A stretch of DNA of 64,000 nt from Bog-756 sp963725275 (GCA_963725275.1 CAVRXS010000004.1:1-64000); one strand, 5' to 3'; shown: positions 19,537-29,863, numbered from the stretch's first letter. Made by a program: numbers and translations. Notes: generated by a model from the letters alone, not told the origin.

Positions 19537-19778
19537 ATGTCGAATCTGACCAACTGGTTCTCTCCCTGCTGGCCGGTGCGGGCATGGGGGCGGTCCGGGG
19601 AGCCACCGTCAGGATCTGGCGGGCCGAGGACGGCTCGGCCTGGCGGCAGGGAACGGTACTCACCGCCGCGCTGTGGATCGTCTCACTGGCCACCCACCTC
19701 GTCAGTGAACCGACAACGGCGACAACCGGCATTCACACCTACGACAAGAAGGAGATATTCGATGACCACAACAGATGA
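19537..19778 (+). pseudogene. Short DUF1453-like membrane protein, frameshifted
   Basis: From ATG 19537 the first frame is lost after about 5 codons, but an adjacent frame reads QLVLSLLAGAGMGAVRGATV, then WRQGTVLTAALWIVSLATHL, which looks like the CcdC/DUF1453 type of small membrane protein. A similar RTGVLTAVLWVLVMA stretch precedes it at about 19250, so two related genes or a duplication may be present. Confidence 0.45.
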
Positions 19779-19794
19779 GCGGACGTGGCGGCGG

Positions 19795-20988
19795 CTATCT
19801 GTAACACGTCGTCGTCAGCCCATAGGGCGTCGTGAACACGCCGCCCTTGAGCCTCATCCAGAACCAACAGTCGACGGGATGCGCCGCGCCTTTCTTAAAG
19901 GTCAACGGCGGAGCCATGCCGCCAAGAGTGTCTCCGTGGAGTGAATACAGACCGGTTTTGATTTCAGCAGACGTCACGGCTTCACCGGACTTTACGTGAG
20001 CGGCCTTGACAGCCGCAGCGAGAAGTTGCCCCGATACCCACTGGAACACGATCGTCTCGCCAAACGAAGGAGAGGTGAGTACCGACGGGGCGTACTTGTG
20101 CAGAGCGACTCTCATTGCCTTCATTCCTGGGTTCGCCGTAACCGAGAATGGAATGTCCGACTGGATGGCGAGCAGGTTGTCTCTCAGACCCGGCGTCGAG
20201 GTATCGCTGAGAGCGACGGCACTCCCGTCCACCACGTCGATCGGGGTGTAGCCCTGCTTTGCACAGTCCGCCACCGCGCTTTGAACGACCAGAGCAGCCT
20301 CGACCACAATGAGGGCTTGTGCCCCACTTTGCTTGGCCGCAAGGCACTGCGCTACGTAGTTCGGTGCTGCATAGGCGATCTGTGTGGTGTAGACCAAGGG
20401 CGTCTTGAGGGTCGTCGCCAAGGTTCTTATGTAGGGTACGCTTTCGGCGCAGCCCGGCGTTTCGGCACAATAGAAGAAGGCGGTGCTCTTGGCGCCTGCC
20501 TTCTTTGCCGCTACGACGACTGAAGCTTCCAACGCATTGACAGTCTGACCCTCAGGGAACCAATCGGGGTCGGTATTGAATATCGCCCCCCCTAGACCTC
20601 CGCCCACGACGGGAACGTTGTGCTGATTGGCAAAGGCCTCCCACGCAGTGTCAACACCACTATCGTCCGTGATGGCGACCACGTGATCCGCCGTGATCAT
20701 CGTCTCAACTTCGCTGCGTGACGTTGCCGGGTTGGTAAGGTCATCGGAAAAGAACACATCGACCTTGTGCCCGTTGATTCCGCCTGCCGCGTTGGTGGCA
20801 CTCGCCCAAGCCTTGTATGTCGCTTCGTCGCCGACCAAGCTCGAGGCATATGGTCCCGTGCAGCTGCAAATCAACCCCACGTTTATGGTCGATACAGCGG
20901 AGACAGGGGCCGGTCCGCAGCCAGAAAGCAGGAAACTGACCACGAAAACGCTCAGCATCGAGACCAAGAGCGAGACCTTACGAACCAT
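19795..20988 (-). CDS. livK: Branched-chain amino acid-type ABC transporter, substrate-binding lipoprotein
   Basis: A 397-residue periplasmic-binding protein (Leu/Ile/Val-type fold). The signal sequence ends in the lipobox LLSGC with Cys24 for lipid attachment. INVGLICSCTGPYASSLVGD is the usual ligand-lobe start. Start at ATG 20988 with GGGGGAG upstream. It is followed upstream on the same strand by LivF (21012) and the fused LivHMG, so all belong to one operon. The substrate cannot be told; homologues bind amino acids, amides or aromatic acids. Confidence 0.9.
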   Translation of the reverse strand: MVRKVSLLVSMLSVFVVSFLLSGCGPAPVSAVSTINVGLICSCTGPYASSLVGDEATYKAWASATNAAGGINGHKVDVFFSDDLTNPATSRSEVETMITADHVVAITDDSGVDTAWEAFANQHNVPVVGGGLGGAIFNTDPDWFPEGQTVNALEASVVVAAKKAGAKSTAFFYCAETPGCAESVPYIRTLATTLKTPLVYTTQIAYAAPNYVAQCLAAKQSGAQALIVVEAALVVQSAVADCAKQGYTPIDVVDGSAVALSDTSTPGLRDNLLAIQSDIPFSVTANPGMKAMRVALHKYAPSVLTSPSFGETIVFQWVSGQLLAAAVKAAHVKSGEAVTSAEIKTGLYSLHGDTLGGMAPPLTFKKGAAHPVDCWFWMRLKGGVFTTPYGLTTTCYR

Positions 20989-21011
20989 GCCGTCTCCCCC
21001 TTGAAACTCGA

Positions 21012-21719
21012 TCACTGAATGGCGCTTGACTCTATCCCGAAGTAGCGCTCGAAGATCTCGTCGCCCTCGAGCTCATCGGCCGATCCCGTGAACACCACCT
21101 CGCCGCGGTTGAGCAGGCAGGCCGAGTCGGCCAGGGCGAGGGCGCGGGTGACGTACTGCTCGACCAGGAGCACCGACACCCCGGTGGCGGCGATCTCCGC
21201 CAAGGTCTCGAAGATGCGGTCCACGATGATGGGGGCGAGCCCGAGGGAGGCCTCGTCGACGACCACGATCTTGGGCTCGGAGGCGAACGTCCGCACCAAG
21301 GACAGCATCTGCTGCTCCCCCCCACTGAGGCTCCCTGCCATCTGCTTCAAGCGGGTGGCGAGCGCCGGAAAGGACGTCACGGCCTGCTCGATGGTGGCGG
21401 ACTCCTTGCCCTTCGGCGACTGGAGGATGAGGTTGTCCTTCACCGTCAGCGAGGGGAAGATCCCCCGTCCCTCGGGGAGGCTGCACATGCCCCGGCGAGA
21501 CATGTAGTACGGCCGCTTCCCGGTGACGTCCTCCCCGTTGAGGATGATCCGCCCGCTCATGGGCTTGATGACGCCCGAAGCCACTCGCAACAGCGTCGTC
21601 TTGCCGGCCCCGTTGGGCCCGAGGAGGGCCACGACCGTGGAGTCGGGAACGGACAGGGTCACGTCGCGCAGCACCACCGTGTCGCCGTAGCCGGCCGTGA
21701 TGTGCTCCAGCTCTAACAC
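21012..21719 (-). CDS. livF: ABC transporter ATP-binding protein LivF
   Basis: A 235-residue ATPase with Walker A GPNGAGKTT, signature SLSGGEQQML, Walker B KIVVVDEASLGLAP and H-loop LVEQYV, the LivF pattern. It starts at GTG 21719, overlapping the stop of the upstream LivHMG gene (21713) by 7 bp, so translation is coupled. It would pair with the LivG domain as the second nucleotide-binding half of the importer. Confidence 0.92.
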   Translation of the reverse strand: MLELEHITAGYGDTVVLRDVTLSVPDSTVVALLGPNGAGKTTLLRVASGVIKPMSGRIILNGEDVTGKRPYYMSRRGMCSLPEGRGIFPSLTVKDNLILQSPKGKESATIEQAVTSFPALATRLKQMAGSLSGGEQQMLSLVRTFASEPKIVVVDEASLGLAPIIVDRIFETLAEIAATGVSVLLVEQYVTRALALADSACLLNRGEVVFTGSADELEGDEIFERYFGIESSAIQ

Positions 21720-24573
21720 TCAGGTTCCCCTCTCGCCCGCGCCGCCCGGGTGCTCATGCCGGCTCGACGACCGCCTTCGCTGACCGCGACCTCCTGGGCG
21801 GGGCTGCCGGCCGCGGCCGCGACCCTCTCGGAGCCGAGATAGGCCGCGCGGACGACGTCGCTGGTCAACATCTCGTCCGGGCTGCCCTCGAAGACCAGGC
21901 GGCCGAAGTCGAGCATGTAGATGTGGGCACAGACCTGTCGCACCAGGGCCATGTCGTGCTCGACCAGCAGGATGCCGGTGCCGCGCTCGGCCACCACGCC
22001 GGTCAGCACGTTGCCGAACTGGACCGTCTCGGTGGCATCGAGCCCGGCGGAGGGCTCGTCCAAGAGAAGCAGGTCGAAGGGCCCCGCCAGGACACGGGCC
22101 AGCTCGACCAGGCGGCGCTGGCCGGTGGGGAGCAGCCCGGCCTGGACGTCGGAGAGCCGGCCGATCCCGGTCAGCTCCATCGCCTCGTCGACCGCTCGCT
22201 GCACCACGCCGCGATCGCGACGGCTCGCTATCAACTGGGTGATGGGGTTGGCCCCGGCCATGGCCGCCTCGCGCCCCAGCACGACGTTCTGGCGCACGGA
22301 GAGCGAGTTGAAAAGCTCGGCCTTCTGGAACGTCCGCCCGAGCCCGAAGCGCGACCGCCCCGCCGGACCCATCCCCGTCACGTCGCGATTGTGCAGGAGA
22401 ACCTTCCCTGCGGTCGGCTTGAGCAGACCCGAGCAGGCGTTGAAGGTCGTCGTCTTGCCGGCCCCGTTCGGCCCGACCAACCCGGTGATCCGCGCCATCG
22501 GCGCGTCGAGGCTGACGTTGTCGACGGCCCGCACCCCGCCGAAGTGGACCGATAGCTCGCGCACCGCGAGACCGGCCTTGTCCGGGACGCCCGCCGCCAC
22601 GCGTCGGGCCATCTCGCGATCGGCCCGGGCGCTCTGCTTCTCCTCCGCCACCGCGTCCGACACCAGCTCTTCGAGCTCGCCCTCCGCCAGGACGGTCTCG
22701 GGTGCTCGGCCGCCCCAGCGGTCGATGACCCTGCGCAGACCCAGGGGCACCGAAGGGACACGGTTCACCTGCACCGCGAACGTGGCGGCCGAGAGCCCGA
22801 AGAGCATCGACTCGTAGTAGTAGATGTTGCCGAGGTTGATGTAGCCGGGAATGACCTCGAAGGTGATCCCGGCCACGATGGCGTACCACGGATCGCCCAT
22901 CACGATGAGGACAACGATGGCCACCATGGTCAACGAGGAGAACGAGCTGTAGTTGGTGCCCAGGCCGTAGTTGTACAGGGAGGCCAGCAGGGCGCCGGCG
23001 ATGGCGGCCAGTCCGGCCGTGATGCAGAACACCAGCACCTTCATGACGTTGGTCGTCGCCCCGTGGGTCTCGAGGGCCACCGGCCGAATCGGAGAGACCC
23101 TTCAACAGGCGTCCCATGCGGCCGCGCAAGATGGACTGCACGGCGACGACCGTCAGCACCACGAAGACGAGCAGTACGTAGTAGAACCCCTTGTCGCTGA
23201 AGAGCTGCCAACCGAAGATGGTCACGTCCGGCCGGGGGGCCGGGATGCCCGAGGTGGTCGGCCCGAACATGAGGCCGGTTTGGTAGAACATCTGCTCGAA
23301 CAGGATCCCGAACCCGTAGGTGGCCAGGGCCAAGAAGACCCCCGAGAGGCGGATGGCCGGGATGGCGACGATGGCGCCCACCGGCATGGCCACCAGCCCG
23401 GCCAGGAGCAGCGCCCCCAGCCACGGGACGTGCCAGTCGACGGCGAAGTGCCCGAACGCCGCCGCTCCGACGGCGGCGAAGGCCAGGTGGCACAGCGAGA
23501 TCTGACCCGAGGTCTTGATCAGCAGGCCGAGCGACAAGAAGAGCATGACGTAGACCAGACCGCTCGACCAGGTGACCAGCTGCGTGCCGACGAAGGCGGG
23601 CACGAAGGCGAAGAAGGCCAGGGCGATGGCGGCCGCCACCAGCCGCATCCGCGTCGGCGCATACCACGACTGGCGCAGCGGCACGGAGGTCACCACGCGA
23701 CGCTCGGCCAGCCTGGCCCGGGGCATGACGATCAGGACGATGAACAAGATGATGAAGGGCAGCCCGGCCGAGAGCCCGCCCAACCACGAGATGGCGGCGG
23801 CGTACTTGGTGGCCAGGGCGTCCACCACACCGATGAACAGGCCGCCGACGAAGACGAGCGGGAAGGTTGGAGAAGTAGCCGATGGCCGCCGCGCCGAAGG
23901 CCGAGACGACCAACAGGGCGATGGTGTAGGCGTCGAGGCTCAGCGATGGGGCGATGAGGAGGCCGGCCATGGAGGCGAAGATCGTGCCGATGATCCAGGC
24001 CCAGCGGCGCACGACCACGGGGTTGGTGCCCGTCATCGAGACGAGCTCGGGATTGTCGACCACGCCGCGCATGGCCACCCCCAGGCGCACGAAGCGGAAG
24101 AAGTAATACAAGATGGCCGTCGCAGCGACGGCGATGATCGTCACGGTGATCTGGTCGAACCCGATATTGACGCCGAGGAACCGGACGGTGTTGGTGTCGA
24201 GGAACGATGGGAAGGAGGTGTTGGCGTTGCCGTACCAGATCTCGCCCAGGCCGACCATGAAGAGCAGGATCCCGACGGTGGAGACCACCTTCAAGGTGGC
24301 CGTGGCGTTCTCGAGCGTGCGGGCGACCAACTCCAGGACCAGGCCCTCGAGCGGCGAGAGCACGAAGAGGCAGAGGGCCGCCGCATAGGGCCAGGGCATG
24401 CCGTGCTCGGTGTGCAACCAGTAGAAGACGAACACCGCTAGGGCGGCGACGGCGCCGTAGGCGAAGTTGAAGATCCCCGACGTCTTGTAGGTCAGCACCA
24501 GGCCCACGCCGGCCAGGCCGTAGACCGCTCCGGTGGTGATGCCTATGACGATGAACGGAAGGAAATCTGACAA
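21713..24573 (-). CDS. livHMG: Fused LivH-LivM permease and LivG ATPase (two frameshifts)
   Basis: One continuous protein of about 950 residues. From 24573 (TTG start, MSDFLPFIVIGITTGAVYGL) comes LivH; after YFSNLP, near 23865, a frame change continues FVGGLFIGVVDALATKYAAA into LivM (IKTSGQISLCHLAF, GLMFGPTTSGIPAP). After GRLLKGLSDS, near 23085, a second frame change leads to ALETHGATTNVMKV, the end of LivM, and without a stop into LivG (GPNGAGKTT, LPTGQRRLVELARV, LLLDEPSAGLD). No start signals lie at the domain joints, so the fusion looks natural; the two indels may be sequence errors. Confidence 0.85.
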
Positions 24574-24629
24574 CTGCGAATGCCCCCTGTGGGTGCCAAG
24601 AACCTACCCGGTCTGGCCGCCAGGACATT

Positions 24630-24642
24630 CTAAGTTACTTAG
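24630..24642. promoter_or_regulatory. Palindrome upstream of liv operon
   Basis: CTAAGT-T-ACTTAG is a perfect 13-bp palindrome 57 bp before the livHMG start. Position and symmetry suggest an operator for a TetR- or GntR-type regulator not encoded here. Confidence 0.5.
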
Positions 24643-25059
24643 ACGCTCTAACAATGTGGAGAATCGAGAGCAATAGCGTGGAAAGTGGTTCGGAACCGGG
24701 TGTGGTCCGACCAGCTCAGCAAGGTTATGTCGGTAGCCCACCGAGGGGTGTCGACACAACTGTGCCTCGTCAGTCGACAAAACCGTTGTCCAACACGCGG
24801 GATTCGCCATCTTGAGCGTGAAGGCCGGGCGTGATGCTCGTCCGAGCCCGAATTATGAACGCCCTGGGGAGTGCCCTTCACCTCTGACCAGATTACGGGC
24901 GCGCCGATACCCCGGAGGGTCAGATCGACTGTTCGAGGGGGCGTACTTAGCCTCGAGATTCCACCCGACTCCTGCTGGTGTCGGGCCGTGTTCCGTGCAC
25001 GCCTGTCCTGGATCGGGAGAATGTGGTCTCTCACACAACACATCCGCAGAACCAGAAGG
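24643..25059. other. Intergenic region upstream of IS relic
   Basis: I see no credible gene. Short open frames on both strands lack start signals and family resemblance. The right part probably belongs to the left end of the decayed IS1380-type element. Confidence 0.4.
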
Positions 25060-26462
25060 GCTCCTTGACGGTGCCGATAGTGCCACGCCTCGCCAGGCGT
25101 GAGGGTGACCGTTCGACGAGGACGACCATCTCGGTTGGCCCACGCCGGCACTGCACTGCTGTCCGGCAACGTGGCCGATCGCAGCTGGGCCTGCCGGATC
25201 GATGTCGACGACCACGTGCGGCCTGTGGAATCACCTGGGCACACGCCACGATGGCCTGGCAGTGACCCTCACTCCACCTGCTGGCGCCATGGCCGACGGT
25301 GCCGACTGCGATCGGCCGATGGCCTGCCCTGCGGGAACGGTGCGAGCGACGGCAACGGTGCTCGATCGCCACGCCTGTCGGCGCCGTCGACGGCCTCGAC
25401 GCTTCCTGAGCGCGGGCCTCCCCCAGGCCATGCGCGGCCGCTGGGCGCAAGGTGTGGGGCACTGCTGTCCGCCCCTGGGGCTCGCTGGTGAGCTGGTTCG
25501 GCGGCACCCGTTCACTCCACTCGGAGACGAGGACGCGCCTCCACCTACGAGACCCACGGGGTTCGGGTCCTCCCGTCGGGATCCGCGTGCGACACGAGCA
25601 ATGAGCTCCGGGCCGACCCTGCTCCGCGGCGGCGGAACACCGGAGCCAACGACGCCGACGACCACATCGAACGTCCTCGACCGGGCACTGGTCGGCAGCC
25701 TCGCCCGAGGAGTACCAGCGGCTTCGCGGACCATCCCGCTCTCGTCGGGCACCCCATCCTGGTGCGGGCCGACGGCCGGTGCCACGCACCGGTGTCGTGG
25801 ACGCCATGCATCGCTGCCAACGTGCGGACTTCTCCATGACGGGATTCCCCACGACCAGGGAGTTCGTGACGGCCATGGCCCTGCTTCAGAAGAGGCCTGG
25901 ATCCCGGCGATCGAGACCGATGGTTCGTTTCGCGACGGCGCCGGGGTAGTCGAGACTGACCGACCTGATCCGCTTCGGCGGCCGGAGGCCAGACCCGGTC
26001 GCTCATCATGCGTCGGGAGCGCCCCACCCCGGGGCCCAGCCACCTTCTTTGCACGATCGAGGGATTCCGCCACCCTGCTTCATCACCAACACGGAAGGAG
26101 CGACATTGCCGCCCTCGAGGCCCCGTCACCGGGGACACGCCCGGGACGAGGACCGGATCCGGAACTGGAAGGACGTGCGGTCTCGGCCAACGCTGCGGCG
26201 CTTCGGGCCGACGTCGCCTCGGTTGCCGCAACGAGGTGGCCCACCTCCTACGCCGGCGCCCTGCTGGCCTGGAGCCAGATGCTCTGCTTCGACGGCGCAT
26301 CGGCCAAGGCCGAGACCGCACGACCATGCGCTACCGGGTCCTGCACGTGGCCGCATGACCTCGCCCGACAAGTCTCGGGCTCACCCTGCGGCTGGACGAG
26401 ACCTGGCCATGGGCCACCGATCTCTGCGAAGCCTTCGCCAGGCTGCGGGCCGCCATCCCGTG
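25060..26462 (+). pseudogene. Decayed IS1380-family transposase
   Basis: Pieces of an IS1380 transposase occur in order across three plus-strand frames: ADGRCHAPV... region near 25770, EAWIPAIETDGSFRDGAG (about 25890), RHRGHARDEDRIRNWKD (about 26125), LLAWSQMLCFDGASAKAE (about 26260), TTMRYRVLHVAA (about 26320) and TLRLDETWPWATDLCEAFAR ending at TGA 26462. Many indels rule out function. The N-terminal boundary is uncertain, and I could not define terminal repeats. It is a different lineage from the intact element at 227..1844. Confidence 0.68.
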
Positions 26463-26700
26463 ACGAGACGGGTCAATACGCCCGACCCGAAAGGCCCAGA
26501 CCTGCAGGGCGTGACACTCTCGAACCTAAATGCACAACACCACACGCGCCTTCACGTCCACGATGCAGTCCGGACGACCGCAGCGGTCATACCCACCTCC
26601 TCGGCGACGAGCGCCATCCGCAGTCCGGCGGGAGTCGGACGAATGATCGAGGTTAGCTTAGGTCCCGCTATGGCGAGAGGGCAGCTTTGACGGATGTTGA

Positions 26701-26982
26701 CTACGACTGGGGCGGCGGACCCTTCAGCAGATATCCGAATCGGACCGTCTGCTGAGCCCCAAGGAAGGTACGGGCAGGCGCCGAAGCGAGCAACCGCCGC
26801 CCCTCGGGATCCCCCGTGGCGGCCATAACGCCTTCAGGGTCTTCGCCGGCGCCGGTAGCGACGGCCGTGGTGCTTCGTTCCCGCAAAAGTTCTGCCAACA
26901 TCGCCAGTACGCGGGTGCCCCGAGCTCCGAGCATCTGCCACGCGCGGGCGATGGTGATCACAAAGAAGATGATCACCAGCAA
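26701..26982 (-). CDS. Putative small membrane protein
   Basis: About 93 residues from a possible TTG start at 26982: one N-terminal membrane segment (LLVIIFFVITIARAWQMLGA) and a polar tail ending VRFGYLLKGPPPQS. No strong ribosome site and no family recognised, so it may be a start-shifted or partial gene. It is divergent from the PPOX gene at 27117. Confidence 0.4.
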   Translation of the reverse strand: MLVIIFFVITIARAWQMLGARGTRVLAMLAELLRERSTTAVATGAGEDPEGVMAATGDPEGRRLLASAPARTFLGAQQTVRFGYLLKGPPPQS

Positions 26983-27116
26983 GGCCTGGAAGTGAACCGT
27001 GCTCGGGTCAACCGGGCAAAGTGTCCACGAGAGCGGGTCAACTCCAGTGGCAGTGCGGCAAGGGTGTGGACATATCGAGAATATGCAACCCCTGGCCAAG
27101 TGGCATGATGGTGTCA

Positions 27117-27599
27117 ATGGTAAGAAACGATCCCAGCGCCTCGGAACCCGGAGACACCGAACCGGTTGCGGACCCCTCGGATCGACAGCGACAACTCGAC
27201 GATATCGGCGAAGAAGAATGCTTCGATCTACTTCGGACTCAAGATTTGGGCCGACTCGCCATCGTCCGCGATGGCCGACCAGAGATCTTCCCGGTCAACT
27301 ACGCCATCTCCGACCACATCATTGCCATCGGGACCCAGCCGGGAGTGAAATTGACCTATGCCTCACTCACCCATGTGGCATTCGAGGTCGAGGATATCGA
27401 CCGCGATACTCGTGAAGGTTGGGTCGTCGAAGTGCGTGGATTTGCCGAGGACATCACAGACGCTGCCAACCCATGGGCGGAGAGAGCCCGCGACTCCGTA
27501 GGCCATCCCTGGGTTATGGGATCCCACGATCACTACATCTCCATCACGCACTCACAGGTGTCAGGTCGGAGGCTTCGCCGTCCCTCTACCGTCCCATAG
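27117..27599 (+). CDS. PPOX-type flavin-nucleotide-binding protein
   Basis: A 160-residue split-barrel protein of the pyridoxamine 5'-phosphate oxidase superfamily. LLRTQDLGRLAIVRDGRPEI and FPVNYAISDHIIAI form the first strands and AFEVEDIDRDTREGWVVEV the core, the pattern of the small F420/FMN/haem-binding PPOX proteins abundant in dormancy regulons. Starts at 27105, 27108 or 27117 are possible; 27117 is chosen arbitrarily among them. Three related proteins (40065, 49479, 54444) lie in this island. No good DosR-like box precedes this one. Confidence 0.85.
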   Translation: MVRNDPSASEPGDTEPVADPSDRQRQLDDIGEEECFDLLRTQDLGRLAIVRDGRPEIFPVNYAISDHIIAIGTQPGVKLTYASLTHVAFEVEDIDRDTREGWVVEVRGFAEDITDAANPWAERARDSVGHPWVMGSHDHYISITHSQVSGRRLRRPSTVP

Positions 27600-27841
27600 C
27601 TTCACTTTTGCCAGTCAGGGTGTGTGGTGCCCAATTCGTCGGCCGCTGAACTCATTGATGGACATTCTGACCCAAGAGGTTCCGTCCCCGGCCCTCCCAA
27701 GACGACAGCCTACGACCCTGGACCTGGTCGAACTCGACCGGGTCCGTCACATGGACGCATCGCCCAATGGTCAAGGCCCTCCATCCCTCGTGATAAACGT
27801 CGTCCGCTCCGTCGATCTCAGATGCAACGGTGGTATTGACG
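27600..27841. other. Intergenic, no gene recognised
   Basis: The stretch follows the PPOX stop. Short open frames are present on both strands but none has a start signal or recognisable family. Confidence 0.4.
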
Positions 27842-27885
27842 CGTCCCTGGAACGGGTGGTGAACCACCACCAACCGCTCCAGGGA
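27842..27885. terminator. Stem-loop between convergent genes
   Basis: GTCCCTGGA (27842..27850) pairs with TCCAGGGAC (27877..27885), with an inner GGTGGT/ACCACC pairing. It lies between the ends of the convergent genes at 27117 and 27914 and could terminate both. Confidence 0.6.
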
Positions 27886-27913
27886 CATCGTGCGGCACCG
27901 GCAGGCGTGCCGC

Positions 27914-28492
27914 CTAGATTTCCACGTCCTCCGTGGTCCGGCGCATGTGGACGAAACCGAAAATGGTGAAGATCAGCATGACCACCGCCAAGGCGAAACA
28001 GGCGATCGATGCATACAGAGCAATCTGTCCCATCTGCCAGAAGGCGTAAGCCTCGAGCAGGAGGCCACGCAGCGTGGTCCCCTGGAATACCGTCTGGACC
28101 TTGGCTTCGGCCGCGGTGTACGCCGCCGATCCCTTGGGCAGCGCCAAGGCTGCCGTAGACAGCTGCGCGTAGGTCTTGCCCCCGCCGATCTCCTGGAGGT
28201 GCACGGCGATGAAGTGGTCGGCGTAGGCCTCTGCCTGTTTACCGGTCAACAGCTGCTGTCCGGCGTACTGCGAAATCACCGGGATCATGCTCGGGGTGAT
28301 TTCGGTGCCGACCACAGCGTGGGCGAATGCCGCCTGCGGCGGGAAGACGATCTGCTGCTGGGCCAACTGGTTGTGCACGTTCGAGTTGGCGAAACTGTAT
28401 GCCCAAAGCCCCAAACTCCCGGCCACGACGAAGAAGATCGCCAGTCCGGCTCCAACTACGGTGAGGATACCGTCAAAGGTCTTGCGCTTCAT
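27914..28492 (-). CDS. Two-TM exported-domain protein (often misnamed aromatic ring-opening dioxygenase LigA)
   Basis: A 192-residue protein with membrane segments at about 9-32 (ILTVVGAGLAIFFVVAGSLG) and 152-180 (IALYASIACFALAVVMLIFT) and an extracytoplasmic middle containing GQQLLTGKQAEAYADHFIAV. It starts at ATG 28492. The family is widespread in actinobacteria without known function; the dioxygenase label seen in databases is not supported by any motif. A DosR-like box 82 bp upstream with a TACCGT -10 element places it in the island's regulon. Confidence 0.83.
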   Translation of the reverse strand: MKRKTFDGILTVVGAGLAIFFVVAGSLGLWAYSFANSNVHNQLAQQQIVFPPQAAFAHAVVGTEITPSMIPVISQYAGQQLLTGKQAEAYADHFIAVHLQEIGGGKTYAQLSTAALALPKGSAAYTAAEAKVQTVFQGTTLRGLLLEAYAFWQMGQIALYASIACFALAVVMLIFTIFGFVHMRRTTEDVEI

Positions 28493-28573
28493 GCTCGGTC
28501 GGCTCCTGTTCGCTGCCCCCCGACTATCGGGGGTTCCTGTCGGACACGGTAGGACTCATGCCTCCTTCCGCAT

Positions 28574-28588
28574 AGAGCCGAAAGTCCC
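28574..28588 (-). promoter_or_regulatory. DosR-like box (minus orientation)
   Basis: AGAGCCGAAAGTCCC, one mismatch to AGGGCCNAANGTCCC. On the minus strand the -10-like TACCGT (28551..28546) lies 30 nt from the box centre, ahead of the membrane-protein gene starting at 28492. Confidence 0.75.
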
Positions 28589-28739
28589 GGGCAAGGGGGC
28601 CCCTCGAGGTGCCATTCCCATATTCTTGGCAGTTGACGAACGCCTGTTGATTCTTCATTCGCGCCCAAAATGCCGCCCGGTGGGACCCAATAGTTTCCAG
28701 CTCTACAAGGCATCGCTCCCGACGATGCAATCGAGACGA

Positions 28740-28754
28740 GTGACCTTCGGCCCT
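28740..28754 (+). promoter_or_regulatory. DosR-like box upstream of gap
   Basis: GTGACCTTCGGCCCT, one mismatch to GGGACNTTNGGCCCT. CACCCT (28777..28782) lies 30 nt from the centre, predicting a transcript start near 28789 and a 34-nt leader with a ribosome site. Confidence 0.8.
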
Positions 28755-28822
28755 ACCCGGCTTGAAGTAGGTCCGGCACCCTTGAGCAACAAGGACCGAT
28801 AGCAACCCACGGAGGACTTTCA

Positions 28823-29863
28823 GTGACGGTGCGATTGGCAATCAACGGTTTTGGACGGACGGGACGCTCATTCCTGCGTTCTGCACTCGCCTCACCGCAT
28901 GAGATCGAGATCGTTGCGATCAACGATCTCGGCCCGCCAGGGGCGCTTGCTCGACTATTCGCCCGTGATTCGGTGCACGGACGCTTTCCCGAGGTGGTGC
29001 GGGTTGACGGTGGCTCCATGATCGTCGGCACGCACCGGATCTCGATACTCGGCGAATCCGAGCCGAAGGCTCTCCCTTGGAGTGAACTCGGAATTGATGT
29101 GGTCATCGAGTCGACCGGCAGGTACACCAGTCGTTTCAAGGCATCGGCCCACCTCGACGCGGGCGCAACCCGGGTCGTGATCTCGGCTCCTTCAGCAGAC
29201 GCGGACGCAACGCTGGTCGTCGGCGTAAACGAAGAGCAGTTCGACCCGGAGCGGCACTTCATCATCTCGAATGCGTCCTGCACGACGAACTGCCTCGCTG
29301 TCCTTGCAAAGGTTCTCGACGACACATTCGGGATCGAGGATGGGTTCATGACAACCGTGCACGCCTATACCGGAGATCAAAGTCTGGTCGATGCCCTCCA
29401 TAAGGACCCCCGGCGGTCACGGGGCGCTGCCATCAACATTGTGCCGACTACGACTGGTGCTGCCCGCGCCACCGGCTTGGTCCTTCCCAGCGTGGCCGGA
29501 ACGCTCGACGGTCTGGCGCTCCGTGTACCGGTACCTGACGCGTCGATCACCGATCTGGTTGCCAACGTACGGGCGACACCCACTGTCACCGAGATCAAAG
29601 ACGCCTACCAGGCGGCTGCCGACTCCGGTCGATTGTCCGGGTTGCTCGAGTTCTCAGACGAACCCCTTGTGTCTTCGGACATCGTCGGGTCTCCCTACTC
29701 GTGCGTCTTCGACTCGGACCTCACAATGGCCCACGGGCACCTCGTCAAAGTTCTCGGTTGGTACGACAACGAGTCGGGCTATGCAAGTCGACTCGTAGAC
29801 CTGGCGGCCGTTGTCGGTTCTGCGAGTTCACCGCGATCGACGGCCAGCGAAACGGGGGCATAG
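28823..29863 (+). CDS. gap: Glyceraldehyde-3-phosphate dehydrogenase
   Basis: A 346-residue type I GAPDH that oxidises glyceraldehyde 3-phosphate with NAD to 1,3-bisphosphoglycerate. NGFGRTGR is the dinucleotide fold entry; Asp35 in INDL suits NAD. Catalytic Cys153 is in SNASCTTNC and His180 in TVHAYTGDQ; the C-terminus has the conserved WYDNESGYASR. Start at GTG 28823 with GGAGGA upstream. A DosR-like box lies 69 bp upstream, so this is probably an oxygen-responsive copy distinct from a housekeeping gene. Confidence 0.95.
   Translation: MTVRLAINGFGRTGRSFLRSALASPHEIEIVAINDLGPPGALARLFARDSVHGRFPEVVRVDGGSMIVGTHRISILGESEPKALPWSELGIDVVIESTGRYTSRFKASAHLDAGATRVVISAPSADADATLVVGVNEEQFDPERHFIISNASCTTNCLAVLAKVLDDTFGIEDGFMTTVHAYTGDQSLVDALHKDPRRSRGAAINIVPTTTGAARATGLVLPSVAGTLDGLALRVPVPDASITDLVANVRATPTVTEIKDAYQAAADSGRLSGLLEFSDEPLVSSDIVGSPYSCVFDSDLTMAHGHLVKVLGWYDNESGYASRLVDLAAVVGSASSPRSTASETGA

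Noticed and set aside
18912..19732. Minus-strand frames opposite the small membrane proteins at 18.7-19.8 kb
   Set aside because: They lack start signals and hydrophobic or family patterns; the plus strand continues the ABC operon.
25202..26656. A 484-codon plus-strand open frame
   Set aside because: Its translation matches an IS1380 transposase only in patches and recognisable pieces jump between frames, so it is a decayed element, not a gene of its own.
27013..27027. CGGGCAAAGTGTCCA as a box before the PPOX gene at 27117
   Set aside because: The arms partly match but the centre does not, and no -10 element lies at the conserved distance.
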